DNA of 64,000 nucleotides from Podarcis raffonei (lineage: Eukaryota > Chordata > Lepidosauria > Squamata > Lacertidae): positions 46,837,501-46,901,500 of the forward strand of contig NC_070615.1 of NCBI RefSeq assembly GCF_027172205.1. Direction: 5' to 3'. Below, piece after piece: positions 1-11,459 of the stretch. Positions within the stretch are counted from its first letter, which is position 1. Each line of letters starts with the position of its first letter. Under the pieces are notes generated by a model that worked only from the letters and a program-made list of their open reading frames with translations, was not told where the DNA came from and did not search any database. Made by a program: the position numbers and the translations under genes.

Positions 1-33
1 AGGTGTTCACCCCACCCCACCTCTACTCTCCAG

Positions 34-199
34 GCTACGATGCCATGGGCTACGAGATGTCTAAGCCTGACCTCCGAGCCGAACTGGAAGCTGACCTGAA
101 GCTGATCTGCGAGGGGAGGAAGGAGAAATCTGTTGTGCTGAGGGAGCAGATCCAGAAGTACAAGCGAGTCTTCATCGAAGCTGTCGCGAAGGCAAAGAA
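34..199 (+). CDS. TOP3A: TOP3A exon (end of topoisomerase core)
   Basis: Acceptor ctctccag ends at 33; donor GTGAGT starts at 200. The exon supplies bases 2-3 of a Gly codon, then YDAMGYEMSKPDLRAEL up to FIEAVAKAK, and ends with two bases of a Lys codon completed at 1696. The region is helical and highly charged, as in the family. Confidence 0.96.
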
Positions 200-3100
200 G
201 TGAGTCATTTCCTGCCTCTCTAGGACTCGGCAGCGCCCAAGCCAGGAGAGGCAGCTGAGCTCCTCCGTATCTCATTGCTTTGCAACATTGTGGTGGCTCT
301 TATTACTGTCGTGGTTCCAATAGACATGAGGCACACACAGGAAACCTGGGTTCAAATATATCTTCTTCCCATGGAGTCATCAGTAAATTAGTCTTGGCTC
401 CTTGTGTTCACAGTCGGGAATATACATTTTGTAAATGAAAGGTGCCTTTGTCAGGGCTGGGGAACCTCCCCCCCCCCCCCGTTGGGACAGGGGTCAGCAA
501 ACTTTTTCAGCAGGGGGCCGGTCCACTGTCCCTCAGACCTTATGGGGGGGCGGACTATATTTTGGAAAAGAAAAAAAACCGAATTCCTGTGCCCCACAAA
601 TAACCCAGAGATGCATTTTAAATAAAAGGACACTTTCTACTCATGTAAAAACACACTGATTCCCGGACTGTGTGCAGGCCGGATTTAGAAGGCTATTGGA
701 CTGGATCCAGCCCCCGGGCCTTAGTTTGCCTACCCGTGTGTTGGGGGCTACATGCTATCAGTGGGCAGCGCCAGAGACAAAAAAGTGAGCACGGCAATCC
801 TTTTCTGTCTTTCTGCCACTGCCATCACCCCTCTCCCCTAATTCCCCCCACCCGTGCCATCTACATGAAATCAGGCCAAGTGCTACTGGTCGTCCACTCC
901 TTAAGCGGATAATGGAATATAGACTGGGTGTGGTCAGTGTTGCTGTACTACTGTAGGTATTTATTTGCCCAAGATGAATTGCGTAAATAAATACCGGAAG
1001 AAGTGCAATTATTTTATGAGTGAGCTGTGCACTCCCAGTCTGCTCATAACATTGGCAGTCTGCTAGGAGTGCCTCGCTCTGCCTGTTTTCACGTGTGCAC
1101 CCTTTCTGTAATAATGTGAGGCACCTATTGTCCCCTCTCAAACTGCTTTTAGCCTCTCTTAGGAAAGATAATTCTGCATTACGCTCTTCTGTATTTACTC
1201 ATACCTCCCAAGTTAGGTGAGCAGTTAATACAGCTGAAAAAATCGACTCTTGCTTTTGTTCTTTCATTCCCTCCCATTTCTCCTTTTACCCATCATTTTC
1301 TTTTGTCTTCTACTTTTATTCCCTGGCAAGAGCCACTTCCTGTAGCAGAGGGGTGGGTGGGAGGGGGTACCTTCTGAATGTTGCAGGACTCTAGCTCCCA
1401 TCATCCTCAGCCAGCATGGGACGATGGGAGCTGAAGTCCAACAGCCTCTGGAGGGCCATAGGTTCCCTATGCCTGCTCTAGAATTGTTCTCCCTTTGCCT
1501 TTTTAAGGAGCCTTCCCCCTCCCTTCAGAAGCTGTCTCTGGCATGGCCTTCCGCAATCTTTCCTGCTATGGAATGAACGCTGATTTGCCTGCGTCTTGTT
1601 TTCTGTGCAAATACTTATAAACCCACTAATCCTTTGAGCCAAAACAGCTGGCAGCCGGGGAAAACAAGTGAAGCTTTGTCTGTTTGTCTTTGCAGGCTGG
1701 ATGAGGCTCTGTCTCAGTATTTTGGGGAAGTGACCCACGTTGCACAAGAAGAAGAAATCTACCCAGCAATGCCAGATCCTGTTAGGAAATGTCCACAGTG
1801 CAACAGCGACATGGTCTTGAAGACCAAGAAGAATGGAGGGTCAGTACAGGGGCGGCCCATCCTGTTTTGCTACCTGAAGAGAAACAAGAAGTTTCCCCCT
1901 CCTGCCAAAGCTGGGGTCCTGCTGTTGTCTCTTCTGCTGCTCTGGTGGCAGAGGAGGGAAGCAGCCTCAACCCCCATAACCAGGAAGTGAGGAGAGGTGG
2001 TGGCAGCAGTGGGAGGGTTGGGCGGGCAGGCAGCCACGGCGGTGGGAGCTGCCATGTCTGGATCCCAGCAAGATCCCACCGCCCGAGGCAGTCCCCTCAG
2101 TGTGCCTAATAATAACCCAGCTCTGGGTCAATTTGAGAGTAAACCACCTGACATTTTAAAACAACACCCATCTTACAAACGAGTCTGCAAATATATTTGT
2201 TCACAAAAAATGCTTTACTAGTCAGTCTATGTATACATACCTGCAAGTCACTATGGGACTTAATGGGGGGGGGTGAGCCCATTGCCTTTGTTGGTCATCT
2301 GGAGGTGATTGTTACTCACCATGGGCGACCGGATAGGTAGCCGTTCCCAGACCTGCTTAGAGAGCGTTCCCTTGAAATTCTGCCCGAGGGACAGTATTCC
2401 TTCTCTGCTGATTAGTATTTGCAGAGTTCAAGGCTGGGGAAACTTTGGCTCCCCAGGCCTCCCCCTTTGGCCTGCCACACTGTTTTTGTTAAGCCACACT
2501 CACCTGTCTCGCACCTGACATCAGGTGTGGGATGGGTAGAGAAGCAGCTGAATCCTGGGCTGAAAAGCAGGATTGAACTCCCTGGCTGGGTTTTGAATGA
2601 GAAGCAGGTCCCCAAATGGGTCAAAGGTAGGCCCTGAGTCTGAAAATATTGAATATGACTTGTGTAAAGGTAAAGGGACCCCTGACCATTAGCTCCAGTC
2701 CTGACCGACTCTGGGGTTGCAGCGCTCATCTCACTTTACAGGCCGAGGGAGCCGGCGTACAGCTTCCGGGTCATGTAGCCAGCATGACTAAGCCACTTCT
2801 GGTGAACCAGAGCAGCGCACGGAAACACCGTTTTCCTTCCCGCTGGAGCGGTACCTATTTATCTACTTGCACTTTGGCGTGCTTTCGTACTGCTAGGTTA
2901 GCAGGAGCAGGGACCGAACAACAGGAGCTCACCCCGTCGCGGGGATTCGAACCGCCGACCTTCTGATCGGCAAGTCCTAGGCTCTGTGGTTTAACCCACA
3001 GCGCCACCCGCGTCCCTAATGACTTGTGTAGACCATACCAAAGCAATGGTCTCATTCCTCATAAGGCACTTTCCTATGCCCCTAATTACAGACACAGTTT

Positions 3101-6100
3101 GATGCCAACCCACACAGTCAAAGTCTGCAAATAACCACTTGCCTGGTCACCTGGGACAAGCAAGAATTACCTTTAGGTGAACAGACAGGGATGTGTTCAT
3201 CAGGGGAAGACACTTGGGTTCTTTCCCCACTTCCTGCCCTGCCTCTGAAGAGTCCATATACTACAATTGGCCACACAGATAATATCTATGGGGAATCAAG
3301 AGTAGTTAATTTTCTGTGGGCTGTCATCCTGACATTACTACCCAACATAGACTTCTCAGGATTTGAACACGGGACCGTCTGCATGCAGAGCAGATGCTCT
3401 GCCACTGATCTACAGCCCCTCCCATAGTTCCTCCCCTATTCTGCTGTTTCCTTTTAATGCTTTTTCTTTTTTTAAAAAAATCCCCAGGTTTTTCCTCAGC
3501 TGCTTGGGCTATCCCACCTGTAAATCTGCTGTGTGGTTCCCCGATTCTCTGCTGGAAGTCAGCAAGGACGACTCCATCTGCGAAGTGTGCAGACCACATC
3601 CGGTGCACATGTGAGTGTTTTCCTAAAGACGGGGAGGCACTTTGGGGTGCATACCTAGCGGCAGGTTTTTGAAGTGGTTGAAGATTCAGGTGGAATTTTC
3701 TCCTGAGAGGCAGGAGAAGTGTGTTTGCATTTCAGTCAAGTAATAGATCCTCTCTCCACACACATTAGAGGGAATTGTAGCAGGAGGTTGCCCTGCTATG
3801 GAGTGGCGCATGACCCATGTTCTGCAGCAGCAGCTATTGAAGAGGGAGGTGCGGGGGGCGAGTTGCAATATTCCCCTCAGTTGTAAAACAGGTTGTTCAA
3901 GTGTCCCACATTTTCCAAATGCTCAGCCAAATCTGCAAAATCAGAACACTGGGTCGTAGCTGCAGACAGTGGGGGGTATTGTTTTTGTTTGTTATTGCGG
4001 TGTGTATTTTTGTAGTTTAATATTGTAAGCAGGGTGGACAAAAACCAATGATTTTTATTTTAAAAAATTGGATTTTTTAAATTTAAATCGGATTTTTAAA
4101 ATAAAACACTTTTGGAGGAAAAATCTTTCTAAAGATAGTTTTCTATTTAAGATACACTCTAGTCCAAAGGCTATTCATCAGGAAATAAGGATTTGTTTTA
4201 AGTTTTTCATGTGTGCTAAAAAACACCACCCGTTTAACCACATCAGTTAACAAACATGGAGACATATGCTATAATGTTATTGTTTTAATTAAATAAATTG
4301 TTTAAATTGTTACCAAGGAAATTATTATTTTTCTCCTTCCAAAAAAGTACAACAGAAAAGTTGTCCAAATTTAAGCAGTTAACTTATTAAACCTCACAGT
4401 AATTTCATAATTATCTGTCAGTGTATTTCTAATAGTATAACCAAATCAGTCATCTTTGATAGAACTGTAAGAACGACTCTGAAAATTTATGATTCCAAAA
4501 ATGAAACCTTCATCTGGTTGTCAATGTTAAGAGGATGCCAGCAAGGTTGAACCTTTCTGTAAAAAAACCCCAGATTTCAATCAAGTCTTACTGACTAGTG
4601 ATTTAAATCAAGTCTGACTGGCTAGTGATTTAAATCGTGATTGGAATCAATTTGATTCAAATCAAATCCACCCTGATTGTAAGCTGCCTTGTGATCATCG
4701 GATGAAGAGCGGTATAGAAATTTAATTAACAATAATAATAGCCAACAAACTTCTACTCACAATAGAACCATATAATTGTAGAGTTGGAAAGGTCATCTAG
4801 TACAGTTCCCTGCAATGCAGGAATATGCAGGTCTCCTATACAGGGATTGAACCTGCAACCTTGGCGTTATCAGCACCATGAGCTAACCAGCTGAGGTCTG
4901 TTTTGAGCAAACTAACATTGGATACAATCCAACTGGCCTGTGCTATGTGGGTTAGGTTTCCTTCCTGAGCAAGACCTTTACTTGCACATTTTTGAAGATA
5001 ATAGGCAGTGCCCTCTTTGCAGGACCTTGGGAGCTGACTGGCAAGGCATCCTTAGAATGTATAATCTCCTGCTCAGTGCAGGATCTACAATGCAGTATGC
5101 AAGTCACTCCGTCAAAGATCCCGTCGCTTCCCACAGGTCTATTCCACCGTTGTACAGTTCTTACAGTTAGAAAGCTTCTCTATAGTGTTCAGCCAAAATC
5201 TGCTTCTCTGAAATTTCCAAACATTGGTTCTTGTCCTGGCCTCTGGAACAGCAGAGGATAACTGCTCCATCTATTGCTTGGCAGGCCTTCAGTTGCTCAA
5301 AGACAGCTATAATGAATAAAAACTTAGAGGCAACTGCTTGAACTGTGAACTAGTAAATAACACAATACAGTGGTATCTTGGTTCTCGAACGGCTTAGTTG
5401 CCGAACAAACCAACTCCCGAACACTGCAAACCCGGAAGTAAGTGTTCCAGTTTGCAAACGTTTTTTGGAAGCCGCGTCTTGGTTTTTGAAATGTTTCGGG
5501 AGTCGGACTCCCAGAATGGACTAAGTTCAAGAACCAAGGTACCACTGTATGGTCTAGTAATTCACTGGTGGGGACCTGTGGTTCTCCAGATGATGTTGTA
5601 TTCCTGCTCCCAGGTGCCCTAGCCAGCACAAATGAATAAGAGTTGGGGATGATGGGAGTTGTAGTCCAGCAATGTTCAGAGGGCCACAGCTTCCCCACCC
5701 CTGGACTAGGTGTTGCTGTCTACAGTGGCCAGGAAGAAGCCCAGTGCTAACTTATAACACCTCTGTTCTTTAGGTTGAAGATGAAGTTCAAGAGGGGCAG
5801 CCTTCCGCCCATAATGCCCCTGGAGTTTGTTGGCTGCATTGGAGGCTGTGATGAAACCCTGAGGGAGATCCTGGATCTGAAATACCTTCAAGGGCCACCA
5901 AGACCTTTGCAGATGACCAGCCAAGCAAGCAACCTCTCACAAGCCAACCGTTCCTCTGACCACGCCGACAGCAACCGGAACAGCCACAGGGCACACCCGA
6001 ATGCTCCCCAAGGCCCTCCTGCACGGGCCGCCCGAAATCCTCCCCCTGCGCTTGCCAATTCTGGTGGGAACAACGCGGTGGTATGCAACTGTGGGGAGGA

Positions 6101-7716
6101 GGCTGTGCTGCTCACCGTCCGGAAAGAAGGACCCAACCAAGGCAGGCAGTTCTATAAATGCAGCGCTGGCAGCTGCAACTTCTTCCTGTGGGCCGATCAG
6201 CAACCGGACAACAGGGACACTGGGATGCCCAGGGACTTTGCACCCCCTCCAGGCCCCTTTGGTAGAGGGGAAAGGGGCTCAGGGCGCTCTTGGAGTGACG
6301 GCTCTGACCCTGGAGGAGGAGGAGGAGGAGGAGCTGTGTGCAGGTGTGGCCAGCCTGCTGTCACCAGGACGGTTCAGAAAGAAGGACCAAACAAAGGACG
6401 TCAGTTCCACACCTGCTCCAAGCCAAGGGAACAGCAGTGTGGCTTTTTCCAGTGGGCAGATGAAAACACAGCACCAGGTAAGGAAGGGGGTCTAGATGGT
6501 TTGGGGGATGGGGGACGACTCTGGAGAGTCGGGTTAAAATCAGCCCAGTGTGGGGGGGCTTCCTGGGAGGAGAAAATCTGGCAGGGGAAGGGGATGAATA
6601 ATCGCACCTGCATCACCCCGTCTGAGCTCTTTACAGGAATGGTGGGATACAAATGGCAGGTAACTTGAAGCTCTGTGCCTTTTTGGATTGAAATAGCAGA
6701 GAATTGCCAATATCCTACGTGGCTTCGCTTGCAAACTTACCTTCCCAAGTAGGTTCCAGCTGATCTGCTAGATCCTTGAAGATTCCACTTTTTAAAATAC
6801 TGTATTTGCCTGTTTTGAGATTTTAGCACACAGCTGGCAGCAGAGGGAAATTCAGCAGACAAAAGGTCCTGTATTCAAGCTGCTCACTCTCTCCATTTAA
6901 CCAGCCCTGGGCCTAGCAAAGATGGGGAAAGGGCAAATCCCCAAAGAGGTTTTTTTCCTGGTTATCGTAGGTGTAGCTGAACTAGAATAAACAGGCTGGA
7001 AAAATTATTCAGGTCTCTCAGTGCAGCAGGCCACCCCTCACAGAGCTGAGAAACTGGGGGGGGGCAAGATGCCACCATCAACAATATACTTTGGTCTGCC
7101 TTGTATAAGTTGGCTGCTTATATTCTAACAACATGGCCCCCTTTTGGGGGCAGTGACACCCTTGAAGTCTTCCTGTGGTGTCCATGAGCGCCCACCCCCT
7201 TGGCCATGTTGTGGTTGTGCATCGTTACCTTTTTCTCTGTTAAAAATATGTAAAATGTCATCACTCTTCCAACTTCCTCTTTCAGCTTTCTCCCACTTCC
7301 AGTTTCAGCAATATTTGCTTTCAAAGGCTCAGATTTAATTCTACAGGATCCAGCAAAGGAAAAGGAAAGTGTGCATGTGTGTCCTTTCTCTGTCTCCAAG
7401 TGGGGGAGTGGAGAGATACACACTCAAATTTTCCAAAGTGTCCACAGACCTAAAAAAAAGAAGTGGCAACCCCTCTTCTATGGCACACTTCTGTCATTTG
7501 AAGTAATCTTAAATGTTTTCCTTCTCTTTATCCCCAGACACCACCTTTCCTTCAAACCACTTCACGAACAAAGGGAACACGAGAGGCTCAGGAACTAAGA
7601 CTAAAAGATCAGACAGCGATTCTTCCGCGAAGGCGCCCACTACCAAGAGGCCACGGACTTGCGGTATTTGCCACCAGCCTGGCCATACCAGGAAGACATG
7701 TCCACAGAATCACTGA
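34..7716 (+). CDS. TOP3A: TOP3A, DNA topoisomerase III alpha, C-terminal part (5 exons, 5' end outside window)
   Basis: Type IA topoisomerase that, with BLM, RMI1 and RMI2, dissolves double Holliday junctions; a mitochondrial form also separates mtDNA. Joined exons 34-199, 1696-1839, 3488-3610, 5774-6477 and 7538-7716 keep one frame and give the last 438 residues. In order they carry the end of the catalytic core (GYDAMGYEMSKPDLRAELEA), a C4 zinc ribbon starting CPQCNSDMVLKTKKNGG, a second partial ribbon (CEVC...CIGGC), two GRF zinc fingers (CNCGEEAVLLTVRKEGPN and CRCGQPAVTRTVQKEGPN), a basic Ser-rich linker and a terminal CCHC knuckle (CGICHQPGHTRKTC) ending PQNH. The order matches the vertebrate protein as I remember it. 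All introns are GT-AG. The gene converges on MIEF2. The window starts inside an intron, so upstream exons are not visible. Confidence 0.97.
200..487 (+). other. TOP3A intron, no recognised element
   Basis: Start of the first intron. Apart from a short C run near 468-480 I see nothing recognisable before the hAT copy at 488. Confidence 0.5.
488..738 (+). mobile_element. hAT-type MITE, CAGGGGTCAGCAAAC family, copy 1
   Basis: Starts CAGGGGTCAGCAAACTTT and ends TTAGTTTGCCTACCCGTG, close to inverted ends. Flanks CGTTGGGA and TGTTGGGG look like a decayed 8-bp target duplication. Further copies lie at 38056-38305 and, in a related shorter form, at 25713-25836. Confidence 0.75.
1380..1480. mobile_element. 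Palindromic hAT MITE, decayed copy
   Basis: Contains ctagctcccatcatcctc and cgatgggagctgaagtcc facing each other, then tctggagggcc and tgcctg. Same family as the well-kept copy at 19992-20128, with more differences. Confidence 0.65.
1696..1839 (+). CDS. TOP3A: TOP3A exon (first half of C4 zinc ribbon)
   Basis: Acceptor tctttgcag ends at 1695; donor GTCAGT starts at 1840. Encodes LDEALSQYFGEVTHVAQEEE then IYPAMPDPVRKCPQCNSDMV and KTKKNGG. The two Cys of CPQC are the first zinc ligands; the other pair lies in the next exon. Confidence 0.96.
1840..2666 (+). other. TOP3A intron segment, no recognised element
   Basis: I recognise no repeat family or gene between the exon end at 1839 and the SINE at 2667. 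There are short homopolymer runs (G run near 2263-2271). Open frames here show no familiar protein motif. Confidence 0.5.
2667..3018 (-). mobile_element. tRNA-derived squamate SINE (Sauria/Squam type), full length
   Basis: On the - strand it begins with the tRNA-like head (gtgggttaaaccacagagcc, then ggttcgaatcc with a B box) and ends at the simple GGTAAAGG-type tail. It is bounded by a 12-bp duplication, atgacttgtgta, at 2655-2666 and 3019-3030. The head, middle and tail repeat at seven other places in the window. Confidence 0.92.
3345..3425 (-). mobile_element. tRNA-headed SINE fragment
   Basis: Reverse strand reads ggggctgtagatcagtggca then gagcatctgctctgcatgca and a degenerate B box. Similar heads lie at 18785-18846 and 40455-40535. 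It is a SINE head, not a working tRNA: the acceptor stem does not close. Confidence 0.6.
3488..3610 (+). CDS. TOP3A: TOP3A exon (second half of zinc ribbon)
   Basis: Acceptor after tccccag; donor GTGAGT at 3611. Encodes FFLSCLGYPTCKSAVWFPDS and CEVCRPHPVH, completing the first ribbon and opening the next. It ends with AT of a Met codon completed at 5774. Confidence 0.96.
3985..4745 (+). mobile_element. LINE (L2/CR1-type) 3' end carrying a hAT insertion
   Basis: The right part, attgtaagctgccttgtgat followed by agcggtatagaaat and an (AAT)n tail, is a typical LINE 3' terminus. Its left part, up to aatattgtaag, is separated from it by the hAT element at 4030-4675. Confidence 0.7.
4030..4675. mobile_element. 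hAT-type element, CAGGGTGGA / TCCACCCTG ends
   Basis: Ends CAGGGTGGA and TCCACCCTG are inverted. It is bounded by an exact 8-bp duplication, attgtaag, at 4022-4029 and 4676-4683, the target size of hAT transposons. The interior is A/T-rich with repeated gatttaaatc blocks and no useful ORF. A second copy is at 55115-56211. Confidence 0.9.
4762..4900 (-). mobile_element. tRNA-headed SINE with CR1-like tail
   Basis: The reverse strand reads ctcagctggttagctcatgg, a B-box-like ggttcaatccctg, then a tail with gatgacctttccaactctac. Tails of this kind recur at 25679, 27903, 29360, 57644 and 61700. Confidence 0.7.
5368..5547. mobile_element. TA-flanked MITE (Tc1/mariner, Tigger-like), cagtggtac family
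   Basis: Starts cagtggtatcttggttctcg and ends with its inverse, gaaccaaggtaccactg, between TA dinucleotides at 5366-5367 and 5548-5549. No ORF. Family assignment rests on ends and target site. Confidence 0.85.
5574..5706. mobile_element. Palindromic hAT MITE, decayed copy
   Basis: Contains the arm gatgggagttgtagtccagc, the remnant of the opposite arm near tctccagatgatgttg, and the gagggccacagcttccccac end. It lies 67 bp upstream of a TOP3A exon. Confidence 0.65.
5774..6477 (+). CDS. TOP3A: TOP3A exon (two GRF zinc fingers)
   Basis: Large 704-bp exon with acceptor gttctttag and donor GTAAGG at 6478. It starts LKMKFKRGSLPPIMPLEFVG, passes a Ser/Asn/Pro-rich linker, then GRF finger 1 (CNCGEEAV...GRQFYKCSAGSCNFFLWAD) and GRF finger 2 (CRCGQPAV...GRQFHTC...QQCGFFQWADEN). 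A run of seven Gly codons (GGA repeats, about 6317-6337) between the fingers is a likely length-variable linker. GRF fingers bind single-stranded or branched DNA in related proteins. Confidence 0.97.
6478..7537 (+). other. TOP3A last intron, no recognised element
   Basis: I recognise no repeat family here. The sequence is of mixed composition, with a polypyrimidine tract and the acceptor ttatccccag at its end. Confidence 0.5.
7538..7716 (+). CDS. TOP3A: TOP3A last coding exon (CCHC knuckle and stop)
   Basis: Acceptor tttatccccag ends at 7537; stop TGA at 7714-7716. Encodes a Ser/Thr/Lys-rich tail with an NLS-like TTKRPR, then CGICHQPGHTRKTCPQNH, a C-x2-C-x4-H-x4-C knuckle typical of the vertebrate TOP3A end. 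Confidence 0.96.
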
Positions 7717-9777
7717 AGCAGCCCAGCCCCCAGAATTTGACCCAGGACATCCCTTCAGAAGGATGAAGGACGAGAGGCAACTCTATGATGCAACGAGGAA
7801 GTGTTGCCTGGAATATTGGAAGCCTACTTGCAAGCATGGTTCCTTTTGCGGCCAGGCCTCCACATTCTTCCAGTGCTGGTGGAAGGTCAGGTCTGCTTTC
7901 TATGAGCCAGGCACAGCACAGGCCTTTGCTCTCTTAGCTGTAATGCATTCAAGAGTCAGACAATTTTGAGGCGGGAGGAAGTCTTCCCACTAACCCCTTT
8001 ATGCAGCAGCTTACAGATCTCCCTTTTTATCTTCCAATAAGTCTTTCCCCACCACCACCTGAACAGTAGAAAGTGCAAGAGACTTTTCTTTCCTGTCAGT
8101 TATTCTATAATCCGTATATTCTTCGGAAGGAGCAAACTCTTCTTTACGGATCTGTGAGCAGAATTCTTGCAAAGGCAAATATAATTCGCCTGAAGTGCCT
8201 GTTTCTTTCCATTGACACACACTGGCTTGAAGAGGTGTGCAGTCTGAGACCTTGTGCCAAACGCACCCTCAAGAAGAGAAGTCAAACAAGACTACAGAGC
8301 GTAGCTCTACTGTTTTGGGGGGTTCAGGCTGCAGCTGTGATTCACGAACCCTCATCTTTTTCATGGGTCCTGAACTATGTGTGTTGCTTTTCCAAAGCAA
8401 TAGCCAGCAGTACAAAGGTTTTGTGACTGAAAGAGCTGTAGAGCCTGCTTTTCTTCCCTAGAAAATGTTAAAGGTCAGTGGTCTAACAATGGTGGAGAAC
8501 CATTGTTTATTGAACACCACTAGGTATGCCACCTGCATTCCAGGAAGTCCTTTACTTCTTCCGAACGAGGACAGCAAGCCTCAGCACCTTATATAAGAGG
8601 AAGGAGGATATGGGATGCAGACAACATCTCCCCAACTCACTTTGTTGTCTGGTAAACGTTCTGATTAAAAAGCAAGCTACTGCCTGATTACAAACTGGTT
8701 TGGGTAATTTATGGGCTTTAAATATATATGTTAGCTTAAGACATGTGGTGTGTGATGTTTTGGTATAGTGCCTCATCTTACAACCAACAGCCAGTGTATC
8801 ACATATTACACAATGAAAGATGGCATAGAATTCGTCACCTCGCCAGGGAAGGAAGAGTGAGACACATAGTTATGGCGGGAACCACCGGGACTAGCTTCTG
8901 TGTCTCGTATTAAAACGCTACCTGCTTACTTTCAAGCCTTTCCTCACCACTCTGAAAGTGCAAAGCTCCCCCTTTTCTCTCTTTCCCTTTTGGGCTGTGA
9001 AGGTTGCTTCCTTCCCTTTTGCTTCAAGAGAGCAGGGCCTGCAGATCAGCCAGCGATGCAAGCTCTGCCCTCCCCTCCAGTGGTGGAATGCTAAGTATGT
9101 TGAAGTGTTGAAACTAACATGTGACATCATAGTGCTGACACAGTCTGGTTTTGTGGGGTTTGTTCGTTCTTCCTCTTGCAAGGTGTGGTCAAAAACATTT
9201 CTGCAAAGCTCCAGGAATTGAATCAGGCTTAAAATATACTGTGAATAGCATACAGATTTTTTGCATATAGCCTTTGCCTTTATTTTTACCTAGAGCATAT
9301 GGGAAAATGTTTCTCACACATTGCTAAAAAAACAGCATTCACTTTTCCTTATTCAAATTTTGCAGGCTCCTTACTATAAAAGCAATTCACATCTTACGAT
9401 CAGATCAGCAAGATTTCAGCAATAAATTCCTATTATCAGCCTCCTGTGCAAGTTCCAGGGATGAATTTAAGCTGTGTTTTGCTCACAAAAAGCTCACTAT
9501 ACAGCATTTTTTGCCCATAATCATTCATTCTTTATTTCATTTGTGACATCAGCTCAAGCCCTTTCATATTTCCGATTAATAATGCCACTATATAAACGCA
9601 TTTTAGCAGCAAAGTTTCCTTAAGTTAGTTGCGGTTGTTCCTTCTAGCCAGAAAGGCTGGAGCTTCACATAAAAATTTCAATCACAGGAAAATCGTAAGG
9701 GAAGAGCAGGGCAACTTCTTGTGAAGAATCACTCTGTACATTCAGACCAGGCACAAGGGAACCTTTGCCCTCCCGAA
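7717..9777 (+). other. TOP3A: TOP3A 3' UTR and flank
   Basis: Untranslated sequence after the stop. Possible + strand poly(A) signals are ATTAAA at 8664-8669 and AATAAA at 9421-9426; I cannot tell which is used. No known repeat family stands out. Confidence 0.5.
9421..9426 (+). terminator. TOP3A: Candidate TOP3A poly(A) signal
   Basis: Canonical AATAAA about 1.7 kb after the TOP3A stop, with a T-rich stretch (gctgtgttttgctc) about 45 bp on. Earlier ATTAAA is an alternative. Confidence 0.3.
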
Positions 9778-9880
9778 TGATGTTGAATTCCAACTGTCAT
9801 GAGCCCCAGCAAGCATAGCCCATAGTCAGGGACAGTGGGAGTTAGAATCCCAACAAATTCTCCAGGACCACAGCTTCTCT
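9775..9880. mobile_element. Palindromic hAT MITE, old copy
   Basis: Facing arms gttgaattccaactgtcatg and acagtgggagttagaatccc, then ccaggaccacagcttctctg, are decayed forms of the family seen intact at 19992-20128. Confidence 0.5.
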
Positions 9881-11459
9881 GCCCCAGCTTCAGTTATTTT
9901 CTGTGCAAACCCACTGCATAGGATCATGAGTTCCAGTTAAGAGTAGGAGCACAGGGGGAAAGGTATAGCACTCTTCTGTATATGGCTTTTTGCAAGACTT
10001 AATTGTGGTTTTCTATATGTCAGAGTATAGGCAAGGATCTCTAGAGAAACACAGTCCTGAAAAGTTAAGTCTTGAGAGAGAGATATGAGCTGTTGGTACT
10101 CCCAGTTACAGCCAATAAGGTTGGTAGGTACCTTCCCCTTTTGCATTCTACAGGGAATGTACACACTCCCAAAAAAATACTGCAGACTATGATGGTTTAT
10201 GGCAAGCACTGCTCAGGGAACAGTCACAAATCCTTGAGGGGCTCACTAAACTAGACTTGCTAGTTCAGAAAAGCCGAAGTGCACACAAGCTCTCTTGAAC
10301 CCTTGTCCCGTGTCCAAACCCATGACTATAGTTGTGTCTCTCAGCAGCAAGGACCTCTCTACCGTTTCAGCAAATGCAGAACTAAGCAAGGCATACAGAG
10401 TTACACACCTACAAATTGCAAACTCTTGATTTGGATACAGGTTAGCCTCAGCAGGAACACTTCAAGTTGGCGTTACAATGGGAGTCCAGACCTCAATAAA
10501 TGAACAGTTACGGCTGAGACGATTGCACCTTCCAGTTTACCCAAGTAGAGAGTTTAAGAATACCCAAGATTTAGAAACCTCTCTCCCCACACCCCAACCG
10601 TCCTTTGGCACTTGATTAAATTTCTAGCGCGGCGTCAAGTACATCTAACAGGTAGGGTGGGGGATAAAGTTGTGTAGTTTTGCACCCCATGAGGTAGAGA
10701 AGGGAGCCCCACCATTTCAGTTTAGGGATGTGCTCTGAGCAGGAAAGGCCAATGGTGGGGGGAAATCACTTTATTTTTTGCCACCTATTTAAAAATAAAG
10801 AGTGAAAACAACAGTGATTGAGTCACACTGTGACACAAAGAACATAGCCACAACCATTTGCAGATAGTGAGACTCAAATTCCTTGGGGTGCTCATTCTAA
10901 GCATTCAAAGGCCTGGAAGTCACAGGTGGGGACTTTCTGCTACCTGCGTGGTGATGGGGAAAAGCAGCTGCTTTAGCACCAAAGGTGAGATCCTCACTGA
11001 TTCAGCAACAGCCTAATGAAATCTCCACCCACCCCAGACATCTCTTCCAGGACTTCCACATAGTGCAGTAAAGCAGACTTGCCCCAATAGATACAAATTA
11101 CAGATTATGGAGCCTCACATTTGGGGTGCTGCTAGGATATTTGGCCCCTATAGGTCCGTTTCACGATGCTCCAATTACGTAGGGATGGATAAACCAGCTA
11201 GGAGACGACCCCCTTCCACGCTGGTTCAGCAATCCTACAGAGTACCATGGGATGCAACCACTGGAAAGTAACACTACTGGCCCTAGGTTTCAGAAATATC
11301 TAGGACACAGGGAAAGGTTACCATTTTTCAATCCAGGCCCTATTTTACTTTGAGAATACTTCCATCAGGGTGCAAAGAATTGCATCGATGGCAGAGCTGC
11401 TCCCAAGCCATCTGACCCCCAAAGGAGACGAGTGCAGTTTTCACCACTGAGTCGCCTGT
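9881..11459 (-). other. MIEF2: MIEF2 3' UTR and flank
   Basis: Lies after the MIEF2 stop on the - strand. I recognise no repeat. Candidate - strand AATAAA signals are at 10770-10775 and further on at 9531-9536 and 9279-9284, so the 3' ends of MIEF2 and TOP3A could overlap. Confidence 0.5.
10770..10775 (-). terminator. MIEF2: Candidate MIEF2 poly(A) signal
   Basis: TTTATT on the + strand reads AATAAA on the gene strand, about 685 bp after the stop codon, a plausible 3' UTR length. It is the nearest canonical signal downstream of the MIEF2 stop. Confidence 0.4.

Noticed and set aside
5788-6203. - strand open frames across the TOP3A large exon
   Set aside because: They are shadows of the + strand exon, which matches TOP3A with its zinc-finger cysteines.
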